A stretch of DNA of 64,000 bases, taken from Labrys okinawensis (lineage in GTDB: Bacteria > Pseudomonadota > Alphaproteobacteria > Rhizobiales > Labraceae). The stretch is taken from contig NZ_PUEJ01000013.1 in assembly GCF_002982075.1 (NCBI RefSeq), forward strand, positions 124,001 through 188,000, read 5' to 3'. Shown one piece after another: positions 28,377 to 36,748 of the stretch; positions within the stretch are counted from its first letter, which is position 1, and each line of letters opens with the position of its first letter. A program made the translations under genes and the position numbers. The notes beneath the pieces are model-generated. The model was not told where the DNA came from and ran no database searches. It was given only the letters and a program-made list of their open reading frames with translations.

Positions 28377-29396
28377 TCACGCCACCTTCTGCGCGAGCTT
28401 CAGCAATTCCGCGGCCTCGCTCGAGCGGGCCGCATAATCCTTCCAGGAACTGGCCTCGGCGATCTTGCGCCATTCGGCGAGATCGGCGGCGCTGAAATCG
28501 GCGACTTCGACACCCTTGGCGGCATAGACCTTGGCGACCTCCTCGTCGTCATGCCGCGCCTGCTTGGTGGCCCAGCCTTCCATCTCGGCGCCGACGTCGA
28601 GGAGCGTCTTCTGCTGATCGGCAGGCAGGGCATCGAAGATGGTCTTGGACATCAGCAGCGGTTCGAGCATGAACCAGAAGGAGCCCTTGCGCGCCGATGT
28701 CAGCGATTTGGCGAGTTCTTCCAGGCGGAAGGAGATCAGGCTTGTCGAGGAAGTCACGGCCGCATCGAGCGCACTGGTCTGCATGCCGATATAGATTTCG
28801 TTCGAGGGCATGGTGGAGACCTGCGCCCCGGCGGCGGTGAACATCAGGTCCATTTCCCGGCTGCCGCCGCGGATCTTCAGCCCCTTGGAGCTGTCGGGCG
28901 TCAATACCGGCTTGCCGCGCGAGGCCACGCCGCCGCCCTGCCAGACCCAGGCGATGATCTTGATGCCCTTGGCCTCCAGGATGCCGGAGAGCGCCTTGCC
29001 GATCTCGGCATTCTTCCAGGCGGCGCCCTGCTCATAGCTCGTCACCAGGCAGGGCATCAGGCCCAGATTGGTGGCGTGCAGCTCGCCGCCGGCATAGGCG
29101 ACCGGGAACAGCGACATGTCCAAGGCGCCACGACGCATGGCCGAGAACTGCGCATTGGTCTTCATCAGCGAGGCATTGGCATAGACGTCGAATTTCAGGG
29201 CGCCGCCGGTGCGCTTCTCCACCTCGGCGGCGAAGATACGGCAGAGGCGGTCGCGGAAATCGCCCTGTTCCGCCGTGCCGCCGGGAAATTGATGGGACAT
29301 CTTCAGCGTAGTGGCGGCGCGGGCAGCCCCGGCGGACCGGATGACCAATGGCGTTGCGAGTGCGGCAGTCAGGACCTGCCTCCGGGTGAGCGACAT
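28377..29396 (-). CDS. TRAP transporter substrate-binding protein (DctP type), probably malonate
   Basis: 339-aa periplasmic binding protein. The N-terminal signal begins MSLTRRQVLTAAL, with twin arginines followed by a hydrophobic stretch and an ARA cut site, so Tat export is possible. DctP-family landmarks are MSHQFPGGTAEQ, the basic IRGGSREMDLMF segment whose arginine typically salt-bridges the carboxylate ligand, and EIYIGMQTSALDAAVTS. The start at 29396 follows GAGGAAAA; an upstream ATG (29450) would add an unrelated leader. First gene of the malonate operon, divergent from its GntR regulator. Confidence 0.9.
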   Translation of the reverse strand: MSLTRRQVLTAALATPLVIRSAGAARAATTLKMSHQFPGGTAEQGDFRDRLCRIFAAEVEKRTGGALKFDVYANASLMKTNAQFSAMRRGALDMSLFPVAYAGGELHATNLGLMPCLVTSYEQGAAWKNAEIGKALSGILEAKGIKIIAWVWQGGGVASRGKPVLTPDSSKGLKIRGGSREMDLMFTAAGAQVSTMPSNEIYIGMQTSALDAAVTSSTSLISFRLEELAKSLTSARKGSFWFMLEPLLMSKTIFDALPADQQKTLLDVGAEMEGWATKQARHDDEEVAKVYAAKGVEVADFSAADLAEWRKIAEASSWKDYAARSSEAAELLKLAQKVA

Positions 29397-29477
29397 GGCG
29401 TTTTCCTCTTCAATCCATCCGAGGCTGGCTGGTTCCGCCTGCGGTTGCATTCAACATTATTGCAGTTTTAAAACATT

Positions 29478-29501
29478 TACAATAAAATTGTATACAATTT
29501 T
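29478..29501. promoter_or_regulatory. palindromic operator of the malonate cluster
   Basis: A perfect 18-bp palindrome with core TTGTATACAA (29484-29501), overlapped on its left by TACAAT-AAA-ATTGTA (29478-29492), gives two phased copies of TACAAT. It lies in the AT-rich gap between matR and the TRAP genes. From memory, the MatR operator in Rhizobium leguminosarum also has a TTGTA/TACA core, which fits. Confidence 0.75.
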
Positions 29502-29557
29502 AGCGAGATTGACTCCGTCGCCTGCGGAGTCGTACGAGATTGCGGAGGATATCGGCC

Positions 29558-30217
29558 ATGAGCGAAAAACCCGCGACCCGCCTGCGCAACCAGATCGAGG
29601 AGGAAATCGCCACCGGCGTGTTCAAACCCGGCGACAGGCTCGACGAGGTCTCGCTGGCGGCCCGGTTCGGGGTCTCGCGCACACCGATCCGCGAGGCTCT
29701 CCAGCAATTGGCGGCCGCAGGCCTCGTCGAGATTCGTCCGCATCGCGGCGCGATCGTCAGCGCGCCCGATCCCAAGCGCCTGATCGACATGTTCAGCCTG
29801 ATGGCCGAGTTCGAGGCGATCTGCGGACGCCTCGCCGCCCGCCGCCTGCTGCCGAGCGACGAGGCCGCCCTGAAGAGTACGCTCGAAGCCTGCCGCAAGG
29901 CTGCCGACAGCGGGGACATAGACGTCTATTATTACGAGAACGAGCGCTTCCATCGCGCCATCTATGTGGCCAGCGGCAACGACTTCATCGCCGAACAGGC
30001 CACCGCCCTGCACAAGCGCCTCGCCCCCTTCCGCCGGCTGCAGCTGCGCGTGCGCAACCGCATGCGCACCTCGCTGGCCGAGCACGAAGCCATCGTCGAT
30101 GCCCTGCTGGCCGGCGACAGCGCCCTTGCCTCCACGCGCCTGTATGATCACGTCGCCGTTCAGGGCGAACGATTCACCGACCTGATCGCCTCGCTCAATC
30201 GGGCAGCGGCGGAATAA
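29558..30217 (+). CDS. matR: GntR-family (FCD) regulator of malonate utilisation
   Basis: 219 aa. Winged-helix domain residues about 8-75 (EIATGVFKPGDRLDEVSLAARFGVSRTPIREALQQLAAAGLV) followed by the all-helical FCD ligand domain (about 80-212) with the metal/ligand residues in YYYENERFHRAIY and LAEHEAIVDAL. The start is the ATG at 29558 behind CGGAGG (29543-29548); a TTG 18 bases earlier is less likely. It is divergent from the malonate operon, with the 18-bp palindrome between. Most likely a malonate-responsive repressor of the cluster. Confidence 0.88.
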   Translation: MSEKPATRLRNQIEEEIATGVFKPGDRLDEVSLAARFGVSRTPIREALQQLAAAGLVEIRPHRGAIVSAPDPKRLIDMFSLMAEFEAICGRLAARRLLPSDEAALKSTLEACRKAADSGDIDVYYYENERFHRAIYVASGNDFIAEQATALHKRLAPFRRLQLRVRNRMRTSLAEHEAIVDALLAGDSALASTRLYDHVAVQGERFTDLIASLNRAAAE

Positions 30218-30726
30218 TTTCGCTCTCTTTCCCAGACCACCTGGCGGAATTCCGGCGCCGCCCGGCCGGCCACGCCGCCTTGGCCGGCCCCGACGACGGC
30301 CATCTCTATTCTTCATATTATTCATACTAATGTCACGAGCGGCCTCTATGAAGCACCTTGTCGAGCAGGCACCGGGCCGACCCCACCCCCGGACCGTACC
30401 TGCCCGCGACGCGCATAATGACCAGCAATAGGAATTCTCGCTCAGCTCGCCATTTCGCCGAGACCCCATTCTCCGCCCTGCGGATGACGGTACGCTTCAT
30501 CAAGCCGATGCTCTGATTGTACCTACCGCGCGCTGATAAGGCTTCGCCCGTACCGGCGCGCCTCTTCCAAGTCCTTGCCAATGTCCAGGGCCGGGCGGTT
30601 ACCGCCATCGGCCGGGTCACGTCGCCTCAACCGCACTGCCGAACGTCATCGCCGGCCCGCGCGTCGGCGGACGCTGCCGCGCGCCTGTCGCGCCACCACG
30701 AAAACCGTACCCGAGAGATCGAGACC
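30218..30726. other. intergenic stretch before the autotransporter gene
   Basis: 509 bp with no gene I can support. It holds a 9-bp GC-rich hairpin (GGCCGGCCA / TGGCCGGCC, 30264-30289) 46 bp after matR without a U-run, and an AT-rich patch (30300-30335) that may carry the promoter. A minus-strand reading of 95 codons (30333-30620) has a composition unlike real genes here and no ribosome site. Confidence 0.5.
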
Positions 30727-32652
30727 ATGTCCGCCACAACGCCTGATAGGCCGAGCAAACCGCCTGAAAACGCCGCTGCGTTCCTTTCCCCTGCCTGGGC
30801 CCGATCCACATATCGGCTCCGCGGGGCAACATGGCCTTGCCTTGCGGGCCTATCGCTGTTTGCAATCAGCAGCCTGCCAGCCCTTGCGGTCGAGCCCTGG
30901 ATCATGGTGGAAAAGACGATGTTCTCGGGCGTAGACGCCTCCCGCGGGCAAGGCGTCACCACCGACGGCACCAATTGGTATTTCTCCGGCACCAATGCGC
31001 TGGAAATGACCAATGGCGCCTTCGACCCGCAATTGCTGGTCACCCCAGCCATTCCGGATGCCCTGAAGAATCCCTCCCAATATTCCGATATCGGGCTCAA
31101 CCATATCGGCGACATCGATTATGCGGACGGCAAGCTCTACATCTCGCTGGATACGAGCAACCGCTCCCCCACCACCAACCAGAAATATGAAAGGCCGGTC
31201 TTCGCCATCTACGATGCGAAAACAATGACCTATCTGGGCCAAGCCTTCTCCCTCAATCCACCGCACGGCACGCATGACATCGCCAGCTGGGTGGCCGTCG
31301 ACGCCAAGAACGGCGTCGGCTACGGCATGGCCTATGAAAATGCGACGGAGATTGCCGTCTACAACCTTTCGGACTGGTCGTTCCAGAAATACATTCCCCT
31401 GTCGCAGACCATCGATCAGGCGCAGGGCGGCAAGATCTTCAATGGCTGGATGTATTTCTCGACGGACAATGACCAGAAGCTGATCTACCGTGCCAATCTG
31501 CTGACGGGCAAGGTCGAGCTCATCGGCAATCTCAAGATCGACGGCGAGCAGGAGGTCGAGGGCCTGGTCTTCAAGAACACGCCCGACGGCTGGTCGATGC
31601 ACATCCTGAACCGGGAGGAAGACCCGAACCATCCGGGCGAGACCGGGATCGGCTTCTACCGCTATGTGCGCCCCTATGGGAATGCGCTTTCGGGCGAGAT
31701 CCATGCCGACATCAAGGGAGCTTTGTTGGAGGACAGCCGCTCCCCGCGCGAGGCTGCCAACCGGCGCCTGCGCTCCGCCTTCGGCAGTATTGCCGGGGTA
31801 ACGAGCGGGGCCGCCACCGGCAGCGCGGATGGCATCGTCGTCTGGGGAAGTCCCTTCGCAGCCACCGGCAGGGCCGAGGGTTCGGGCGATGCCGCCGCCT
31901 TCGACCGTACCGGCGGCGGCTTCATCGGCGGTATCGATGCGCCGGTCGGAACCTGGCGCGTCGGTGTTCTCGCCGGCTACAGCCATACCAGCTTCGACGT
32001 CGCCGCCCGGAGTTCCGACGGGTCCGGCAACAATTATCAACTCGGACTCTATGGCGGCACGCAATGGGGGCAGCTCGGCTTTCGCACCGGCGCCATCTAT
32101 GGCTGGCACAATGTCGATACCAAGCGCAATGTCGTGTTCCCCGCTTTCCGTGAGACGCTTTCGGGGCACTACGACGCCGCGACGGCACAGGCCTTCGGGG
32201 AGCTCAGCTATCGCTTCGATGTCGGCCGGAGCGCTTTGGAGCCCTTCGCCAATCTTGCTTATGTCCATCTGGACATGGATGGCTTTGCCGAGAAGGGCGG
32301 CACCACGGCCGCGCTGACCAGCCCCGAGAGCTCGGCGGACACGGTTTACACCACATTGGGGCTCCATGCCTCCACCGGCTTCGACCTTGCCGGGACCAGG
32401 CTGAACCTGCGCGGCACGCTCGGCTGGCAGCACGCCTTTGACGACGTGACCCAGAATGCAAATCTGGCCTTCAACAACGGCTCGTCCTTCACGATATCGG
32501 GCGCGCCGCTTGCCAAGGATGCGCTGGCGGTGGAAGCCGGCGTCGATATCGCCCTCACGGCGAACGCGACCCTGGGAGCCACCTATTCCGGCCAGCTTGC
32601 CAGTCACACCCAGGGCCATGCCTTCAAGGTCAATTTCGATATGAAGCTGTGA
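30727..32652 (+). CDS. autotransporter (type V secretion) with compact propeller-like passenger
   Basis: 641 aa. A long cytoplasmic-side leader ends in a signal sequence (LAGLSLFAISSLPALA, cut near residue 56). The passenger (about 57-355) has repeating W/Y-rich beta blades separated by Asp/Gly turns (GDIDYADGKLYISLD, WVAVDAKNGVGYGMAYE, KIFNGWMYFSTDNDQ), resembling a small beta-propeller rather than the beta-helix usual in autotransporters. The C-terminal ~265 residues form a typical autotransporter barrel (GGFIGGIDAPVGTWRVGVLAGYSHTSF ... TLGWQHAF). The last residue is Leu in FKVNFDMKL, where Phe/Trp is commonest. Surface display or release of an enzyme or binding domain is likely; passenger function unknown. 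Confidence 0.85.
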   Translation: MSATTPDRPSKPPENAAAFLSPAWARSTYRLRGATWPCLAGLSLFAISSLPALAVEPWIMVEKTMFSGVDASRGQGVTTDGTNWYFSGTNALEMTNGAFDPQLLVTPAIPDALKNPSQYSDIGLNHIGDIDYADGKLYISLDTSNRSPTTNQKYERPVFAIYDAKTMTYLGQAFSLNPPHGTHDIASWVAVDAKNGVGYGMAYENATEIAVYNLSDWSFQKYIPLSQTIDQAQGGKIFNGWMYFSTDNDQKLIYRANLLTGKVELIGNLKIDGEQEVEGLVFKNTPDGWSMHILNREEDPNHPGETGIGFYRYVRPYGNALSGEIHADIKGALLEDSRSPREAANRRLRSAFGSIAGVTSGAATGSADGIVVWGSPFAATGRAEGSGDAAAFDRTGGGFIGGIDAPVGTWRVGVLAGYSHTSFDVAARSSDGSGNNYQLGLYGGTQWGQLGFRTGAIYGWHNVDTKRNVVFPAFRETLSGHYDAATAQAFGELSYRFDVGRSALEPFANLAYVHLDMDGFAEKGGTTAALTSPESSADTVYTTLGLHASTGFDLAGTRLNLRGTLGWQHAFDDVTQNANLAFNNGSSFTISGAPLAKDALAVEAGVDIALTANATLGATYSGQLASHTQGHAFKVNFDMKL

Positions 32653-32826
32653 TCTCAGGGATCGCCGGGGGCGTTCGAGGTTGGACGAAGCGGCCGAACC
32701 AGGGCAAGCTATCGATACGCCCGCCCCCGGCCTCAGGCTCCCTATACCAGCCGCCGTTGAAAAAGAGCCGCGACTGCGAACCTGACGCTGCTCGGCATCA
32801 GGCGCGCGATGTGAATACGGGACACG

Positions 32827-33597
32827 ATGAAGAATAAAGCTCTTCCCTCCAAGGTTTCACTCATGAACGCGTCAGGAGGGAACGCCACCGGCACAAGCCT
32901 CTATTCGCGTCTCCTCAACGACATCGGCCAGAGCATCGTGCGGGGCGAACTCGCCCCGGGCGACCAATTGCCGAATGCCGATGCCTGGAGCGCCGCCCAT
33001 GGCGTGAGCCGCACGGTGCTGCGGGAAGTCGTCAAGGTACTCGCCAACAAAGGCATGGTGGAAATGCGGCCCAAGGTGGGCACGCGCGTGCGCCCCCGCC
33101 AGGACTGGAACTTCCTCGATCCCGACGTGCTGGTCTGGCGCTACGGATCGAGAACCACGGCTGAAGAGGCGCGTTCCCTGTTCGAACTGCGCCGCGCCAT
33201 CGAGCCGATGGCGGCCGCCCTCGCCGCCGAGCGGGCCAGCGGCGAGCAGATTTCGCAGCTGCAGCGGCTGATCTCGCAGATGGAGCAGGCCGGCGATGAC
33301 AGCGAACGTTTCGCCGTGCCGGATCTGGCATTTCACCAGGCCATCCTGCGCATATCGGGCAACGAGCTGATCGGCTCGCTCGCTGCACTGATCGAGACGG
33401 CCCTGATGATCAGCTTCCGTCTGACGGACGACAATCCCGAAGGCCAGAGCCACTCCCTGGCCCTGCATCAGGCGGTCGTCGACAACATTGCCAGGCGAGA
33501 TCCGGCTGCCACGGCCAAGGCCATCACCTCCCTGCTCGATGAGGCGGAGGAAGACGTCAGGCGCTCCCTGCTGGCAAGGCGCGAGCGCAAGTCGTGA
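32827..33597 (+). CDS. GntR-family (FadR/FCD) transcriptional regulator
   Basis: 256 aa. Winged-helix part LLNDIGQSIVRGELAPGDQLPNADAWSAAHGVSRTVLREVVKVLANKGMVEMRPKVGTRV, then an FCD domain with metal-ligand residues in DLAFHQAILRISGN and LHQAVVDNI. The FLDPDVLVW linker is typical of sugar-acid-responsive regulators of the DgoR/GntR type. It overlaps the next gene by 4 bp (GTGA), so regulator and phosphatase are translated together. Start at 32827 (ATG) has a weak ribosome site; ATG 32863 is the alternative. Confidence 0.88.
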   Translation: MKNKALPSKVSLMNASGGNATGTSLYSRLLNDIGQSIVRGELAPGDQLPNADAWSAAHGVSRTVLREVVKVLANKGMVEMRPKVGTRVRPRQDWNFLDPDVLVWRYGSRTTAEEARSLFELRRAIEPMAAALAAERASGEQISQLQRLISQMEQAGDDSERFAVPDLAFHQAILRISGNELIGSLAALIETALMISFRLTDDNPEGQSHSLALHQAVVDNIARRDPAATAKAITSLLDEAEEDVRRSLLARRERKS

Positions 33598-34412
33598 CCG
33601 GTGACGACATCGACCGGCGGCACCGCTTCGCCCAGGACTGCGCCCGCGACGCCGGCGCGATCGCCCGTCGCTACTTCCGCTCCCGCGAAGCCCCGTCCAC
33701 GATCGAAAAAGGTCGGCACGATCCGGTGACGCAGGCTGATTTGGAAATCGATCGTTTCCTAATCGATCGACTTGCCGGAGCTTTTCCGGCCGACGGCATC
33801 CTGACCGAGGAGACCGGGGGGTCGCCCGCCCGGCATCTCTGGGTCATCGATCCGATCGACGGCACCCTGAACTTCGCCCGTGGCATAGCCCACTTCGCCG
33901 TGTCGATCGCCTTTTGCGTCGGCGGCCGGACGGAGAGCGGCATCGTCTACGATCCCATCAGCGACGAGATCTTCACCGCCCGGCGCGGCCGGGGCGCTTT
34001 CTGCAACGGCCAGCCCATCCGCGTGCGGGCGACCGACGGCCCTGCGGACGCGGTTATCGATGCGGGATATTCGCTCCGGCATCCTGCGGCAGATTATCTC
34101 GCGCTGATCGGCGACCTGCTTGGCCAGGGTTACGCCTTCGTCCAGAACGGCTCCGCGGCCGTGGGCCTGGCGGCGGTCGCCTGCGGCCGTATCGACGGCT
34201 TCTGCGAGCTCTCCCTCAAGAGCTGGGACGTCCTCGCCGGCCTGCTCCTGGTCGAGGAGGCCGGCGGCTGGACCAGCAGCTTTCCGCACGGTCCCGGCTT
34301 GCTGGAGGACCACCGGGTCCTCGCCTGCGCCCCGACCATCCGCCAATCCCTGCAGGATCTCATGCCGGAGGCATCGACCCTCAGCGGGAAGGGGCCACTC
34401 CTCTCCATCTAG
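33594..34412 (+). CDS. inositol monophosphatase-family phosphatase
   Basis: 272-aa Mg-dependent phosphatase. Family motifs are the acidic pair in ILTEETGG (about 63-70), WVIDPIDGTLNFARG (about 82-96, metal ligands and DPIDGT signature) and the C-terminal ELSLKSWDVLAGLLLVEEAGG (about 203-223). GTG start coupled to the upstream GntR stop. IMPase members hydrolyse myo-inositol 1-phosphate, histidinol phosphate or 3'-phosphoadenosine compounds; being co-expressed with a sugar-acid-type GntR hints at a sugar phosphate, but nothing in the sequence fixes it. Confidence 0.88.
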   Translation: MTGDDIDRRHRFAQDCARDAGAIARRYFRSREAPSTIEKGRHDPVTQADLEIDRFLIDRLAGAFPADGILTEETGGSPARHLWVIDPIDGTLNFARGIAHFAVSIAFCVGGRTESGIVYDPISDEIFTARRGRGAFCNGQPIRVRATDGPADAVIDAGYSLRHPAADYLALIGDLLGQGYAFVQNGSAAVGLAAVACGRIDGFCELSLKSWDVLAGLLLVEEAGGWTSSFPHGPGLLEDHRVLACAPTIRQSLQDLMPEASTLSGKGPLLSI

Positions 34413-34547
34413 AACGGGCCCGGGCTCCCGAAAAAACTTCGCGCCGCACGGGAATAATTCCGCACGCCTGCGGGTCTGGTCACTCAGCGGAGGCACTGAC
34501 TGCCTGTGCAGCCGTCCGGCATGAGCCGTTGAACAGGAGTGACCAGA

Positions 34548-35522
34548 ATGCTGAAGATGACGCGCCGTACGGTGCTGGGTTCTGCGGCGGCAGCCGCGGC
34601 GTTCGGCCTGGCGGGAAGACTTGAATTCATCGCCCCCGCCTTCGCCGAGACACCGGTCGAGCCCAGCGTGGGCTTCTACAAATACAAGGTCGGATCCATC
34701 GAGGTGACTGCCATCTACGATGGCATCTGGCGCAAGCCCCACGACCCGACCTTCATCAAGAATGCCTCGGTGGAGGATACCAAGGCAGCCTTGTCAAAGG
34801 CCGGCCTGACCACGGAGTTCATGCCGATCCCCCTCACGGTGGTCGTGCTGAAGATCGACGGCAAGTTGATCATGATGGATGCCGGCTCCGGCGTCGGGCA
34901 ATGGCAGGCCAATGCCACGCATCTGCCGGCCAACATGGCGGCAGCCGGCATCGACTACAAGGCCATCGACACCATCATGATCTCGCATTTCCATCCCGAT
35001 CATGTCTGGGGCCTGATGGAAAAGGGCACCAACGCACCGGTCTTCCCCAATGCGGAACTGGTCGTCAGCGCCGCGGAATATAAGTGGTGGACGGATCCCT
35101 CGCGGGTCGAGAAGCTCGCCGAAGGGCGGCGGCCCGCCGGCAAGCGCATCGTCGAGAATTTTCCGAAATGGAAGAACTGGAAGCTGGTGGAGGACGGGAC
35201 GGAGGTCGGACCGGGCATCCGGATCCTGTCCGCCCCCGGCCACACGCCGGGCCACTCGGTCTATCTCCTCGGTTCCGGCAACGAGCAGTTCATGGTCTCG
35301 GCCGACATCATGTACGTGCCCGCTTTGCTCGCCCCGCATCCCGATTGGCAAGGCGCCTATGACCAGGATGGCCCCATGGCCATCGCCACCCGGCGCAAAC
35401 TCATCGACCGGGTGATCGCCGACAATATCAGGATCTGCGGTTCGCATTTCCCGTTCCCCGGCAGCGGAACCTTCGTGAAGGACGGCAATGCCTATGGCTT
35501 CACGCCGGCCGTCCAGATCTGA
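34548..35522 (+). CDS. Tat-exported metallo-beta-lactamase-fold hydrolase
   Basis: 324 aa. The twin-arginine leader MTRRTVLGSAAAAAAFGLAG is followed by an AFA cut site near residue 33. The metal-binding motif HFHPDH is at residues 147-152; further ligands are in SAPGHTPGHSVYLL, VSADIMY and GSHFPFPG. The architecture (LTVVVLKIDGKLIMMDAGSG before the motif) is that of the lactonase/PNGM-1-like group. AGGAG at 34535-34539 points to the ATG at 34548 rather than the GTG at 34539 that overlaps it. It heads a set with an exported TPR protein and a DoxX-like membrane protein, 32 and 58 bp apart. Confidence 0.87.
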   Translation: MLKMTRRTVLGSAAAAAAFGLAGRLEFIAPAFAETPVEPSVGFYKYKVGSIEVTAIYDGIWRKPHDPTFIKNASVEDTKAALSKAGLTTEFMPIPLTVVVLKIDGKLIMMDAGSGVGQWQANATHLPANMAAAGIDYKAIDTIMISHFHPDHVWGLMEKGTNAPVFPNAELVVSAAEYKWWTDPSRVEKLAEGRRPAGKRIVENFPKWKNWKLVEDGTEVGPGIRILSAPGHTPGHSVYLLGSGNEQFMVSADIMYVPALLAPHPDWQGAYDQDGPMAIATRRKLIDRVIADNIRICGSHFPFPGSGTFVKDGNAYGFTPAVQI

Positions 35523-35554
35523 AACCCGCCAACATCGCCATCAGGAGAGAAACC

Positions 35555-36019
35555 ATGCTGAAATATGCAGTCGCAACCGCGCTGGCCACGCTGGCCCTGG
35601 CCGCGGTCACCACCACGCTGCTCTCGATACCGGCCTATGCCGTCGACAATATCGAGTCCACCGATGCCCCCGACCTGACCTCCGTCAAGGCCAAGATCGA
35701 GGCCAAGAACTACACCGGCGCGCTGGAGGAACTGCGGGGCCTGGCCGAAGACACCCAGCAGGCCGACGTCTACAATCTGCTCGGCTTCACGCTGCGCAAG
35801 ACCGGCGACTACCAGACGGCGCTGACCTACTACACCAAGGCGCTGGAACTGCAGCCCGGGCACAAGGCCGCCCGGGAATATCTCGGCGAGCTCTATGTCG
35901 AGACCGGCGACGTCGACAAGGCCAAGGTTCAGTTGTCGGAACTCGGCAAGCTCTGTCCCCAGGGCTGCGAGGAGCTCGAAGACCTGCAGAAAGCCATCGA
36001 TACCAAGGTGACGAAGTGA
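35555..36019 (+). CDS. exported TPR-repeat protein
   Basis: 154 aa with a signal peptide (ALATLALAAVTTTLLSIPAYA, cut near residue 29) and about three tetratricopeptide-like helix pairs; the clearest repeat is ADVYNLLGFTLRKTGDYQTALTYYTKALELQPGHKAAREYLGELYVETGD. Two cysteines near the C-terminus (CPQGC) may form a disulfide in the periplasm. A GGAGAG ribosome site precedes the ATG. It lies 32 bp after the exported hydrolase, suggesting a scaffold or partner for it. Partner identity is inference. Confidence 0.85.
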   Translation: MLKYAVATALATLALAAVTTTLLSIPAYAVDNIESTDAPDLTSVKAKIEAKNYTGALEELRGLAEDTQQADVYNLLGFTLRKTGDYQTALTYYTKALELQPGHKAAREYLGELYVETGDVDKAKVQLSELGKLCPQGCEELEDLQKAIDTKVTK

Positions 36020-36077
36020 CGTGTGAGCCGGCAGGCGCCAAGGCACTTGCCGGCCCTCTCTCCCGGAGGTGGCTGCA

Positions 36078-36524
36078 ATGACGCCAATCAGCAAGATCAA
36101 GGCCGGGCTCGCCGATGCCATGCTGCTCGCCGGCAGGCTGCTGCTCGCCCTGATCTTCCTTCACGAAGGCACGATCCTGGCGCTGCATTTCACGCGCACC
36201 GTGGAGTCCATGGCGGTGATCGGCATCGGCGCGCCCCTGGTCGTCGGCGTCATCGCGCTGCAACTGGGGGCAGGCCTGGCCCTCGCCCTCGGCCTTCTCG
36301 CCCGCATCGGCGCCCTCCTGCTCGGCCTGTTCTGCCTGGCGACGGCGACGCTTTTCCACATGGACTTCGCCAGCCAGAACGAATTGCTGCATTTCGAGAA
36401 GGACCTCGCCATCGCCGGAGGCATGTTCGTTCTGTCGATTGTGGGATCCGGCGGCTTGTCGCTGGACAGGTTGCTGCGACATATGTCCTCCTTACCCGGC
36501 CCTCTGAGGCGGATCCTGTTCTAG
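36078..36524 (+). CDS. DoxX-family membrane protein
   Basis: 148-aa inner-membrane protein with four helices (about 13-32, 50-70, 75-95 and 112-128). DoxX signatures are the first-helix LLLALIFLHEGTILA, the GLLARIGALLLGLFCLATATLFH segment and the EKDLAIAGGMFVLS helix. CGGAGG (36064-36069) favours the ATG at 36078 over an upstream GTG. Third gene of the exported-hydrolase/TPR set. DoxX proteins are often linked to quinone or thiol oxidation; the role here is unknown. Confidence 0.88.
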   Translation: MTPISKIKAGLADAMLLAGRLLLALIFLHEGTILALHFTRTVESMAVIGIGAPLVVGVIALQLGAGLALALGLLARIGALLLGLFCLATATLFHMDFASQNELLHFEKDLAIAGGMFVLSIVGSGGLSLDRLLRHMSSLPGPLRRILF

Positions 36525-36558
36525 GAGGAAAGCCGTTTTGATAGCCGAGCTGGATTTT

Positions 36559-36637
36559 CGTCATTGCGAGCGCAACGAAGCAATCCAGTCCTCCGTGTGA
36601 GCCAAGTCTGGATTGCTTTGCTGCGCTCGCAATGACG
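36559..36637. repeat. 79-bp palindromic repeat, family B copy 2
   Basis: Arms of 30 bp at 36559-36588 and 36608-36637 with two mismatches and a 19-base spacer; same consensus (CGTCATTGCGAGCG ... GAAGCAATCCAG) as the copy at 15717. The mismatches keep pairing (G-U or compensated), pointing to selection for or recent copying of the hairpin. Confidence 0.88.
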
Positions 36638-36748
36638 GCTGCTTCATTCCTGCCGGACCCAGCCCGCCGATCTCGCGACCTAGCTGTTCCCTTGGGGCGG
36701 CAAGTGCCGTAAACCCCGGGGCATCGGAATGGCGAGTGGTATGAAGCG

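Noticed and set aside
30333..30620. 95-codon minus-strand frame before the autotransporter
   Set aside because: No ribosome site or recognisable family, and an R-rich product typical of shadow frames in GC-rich DNA.
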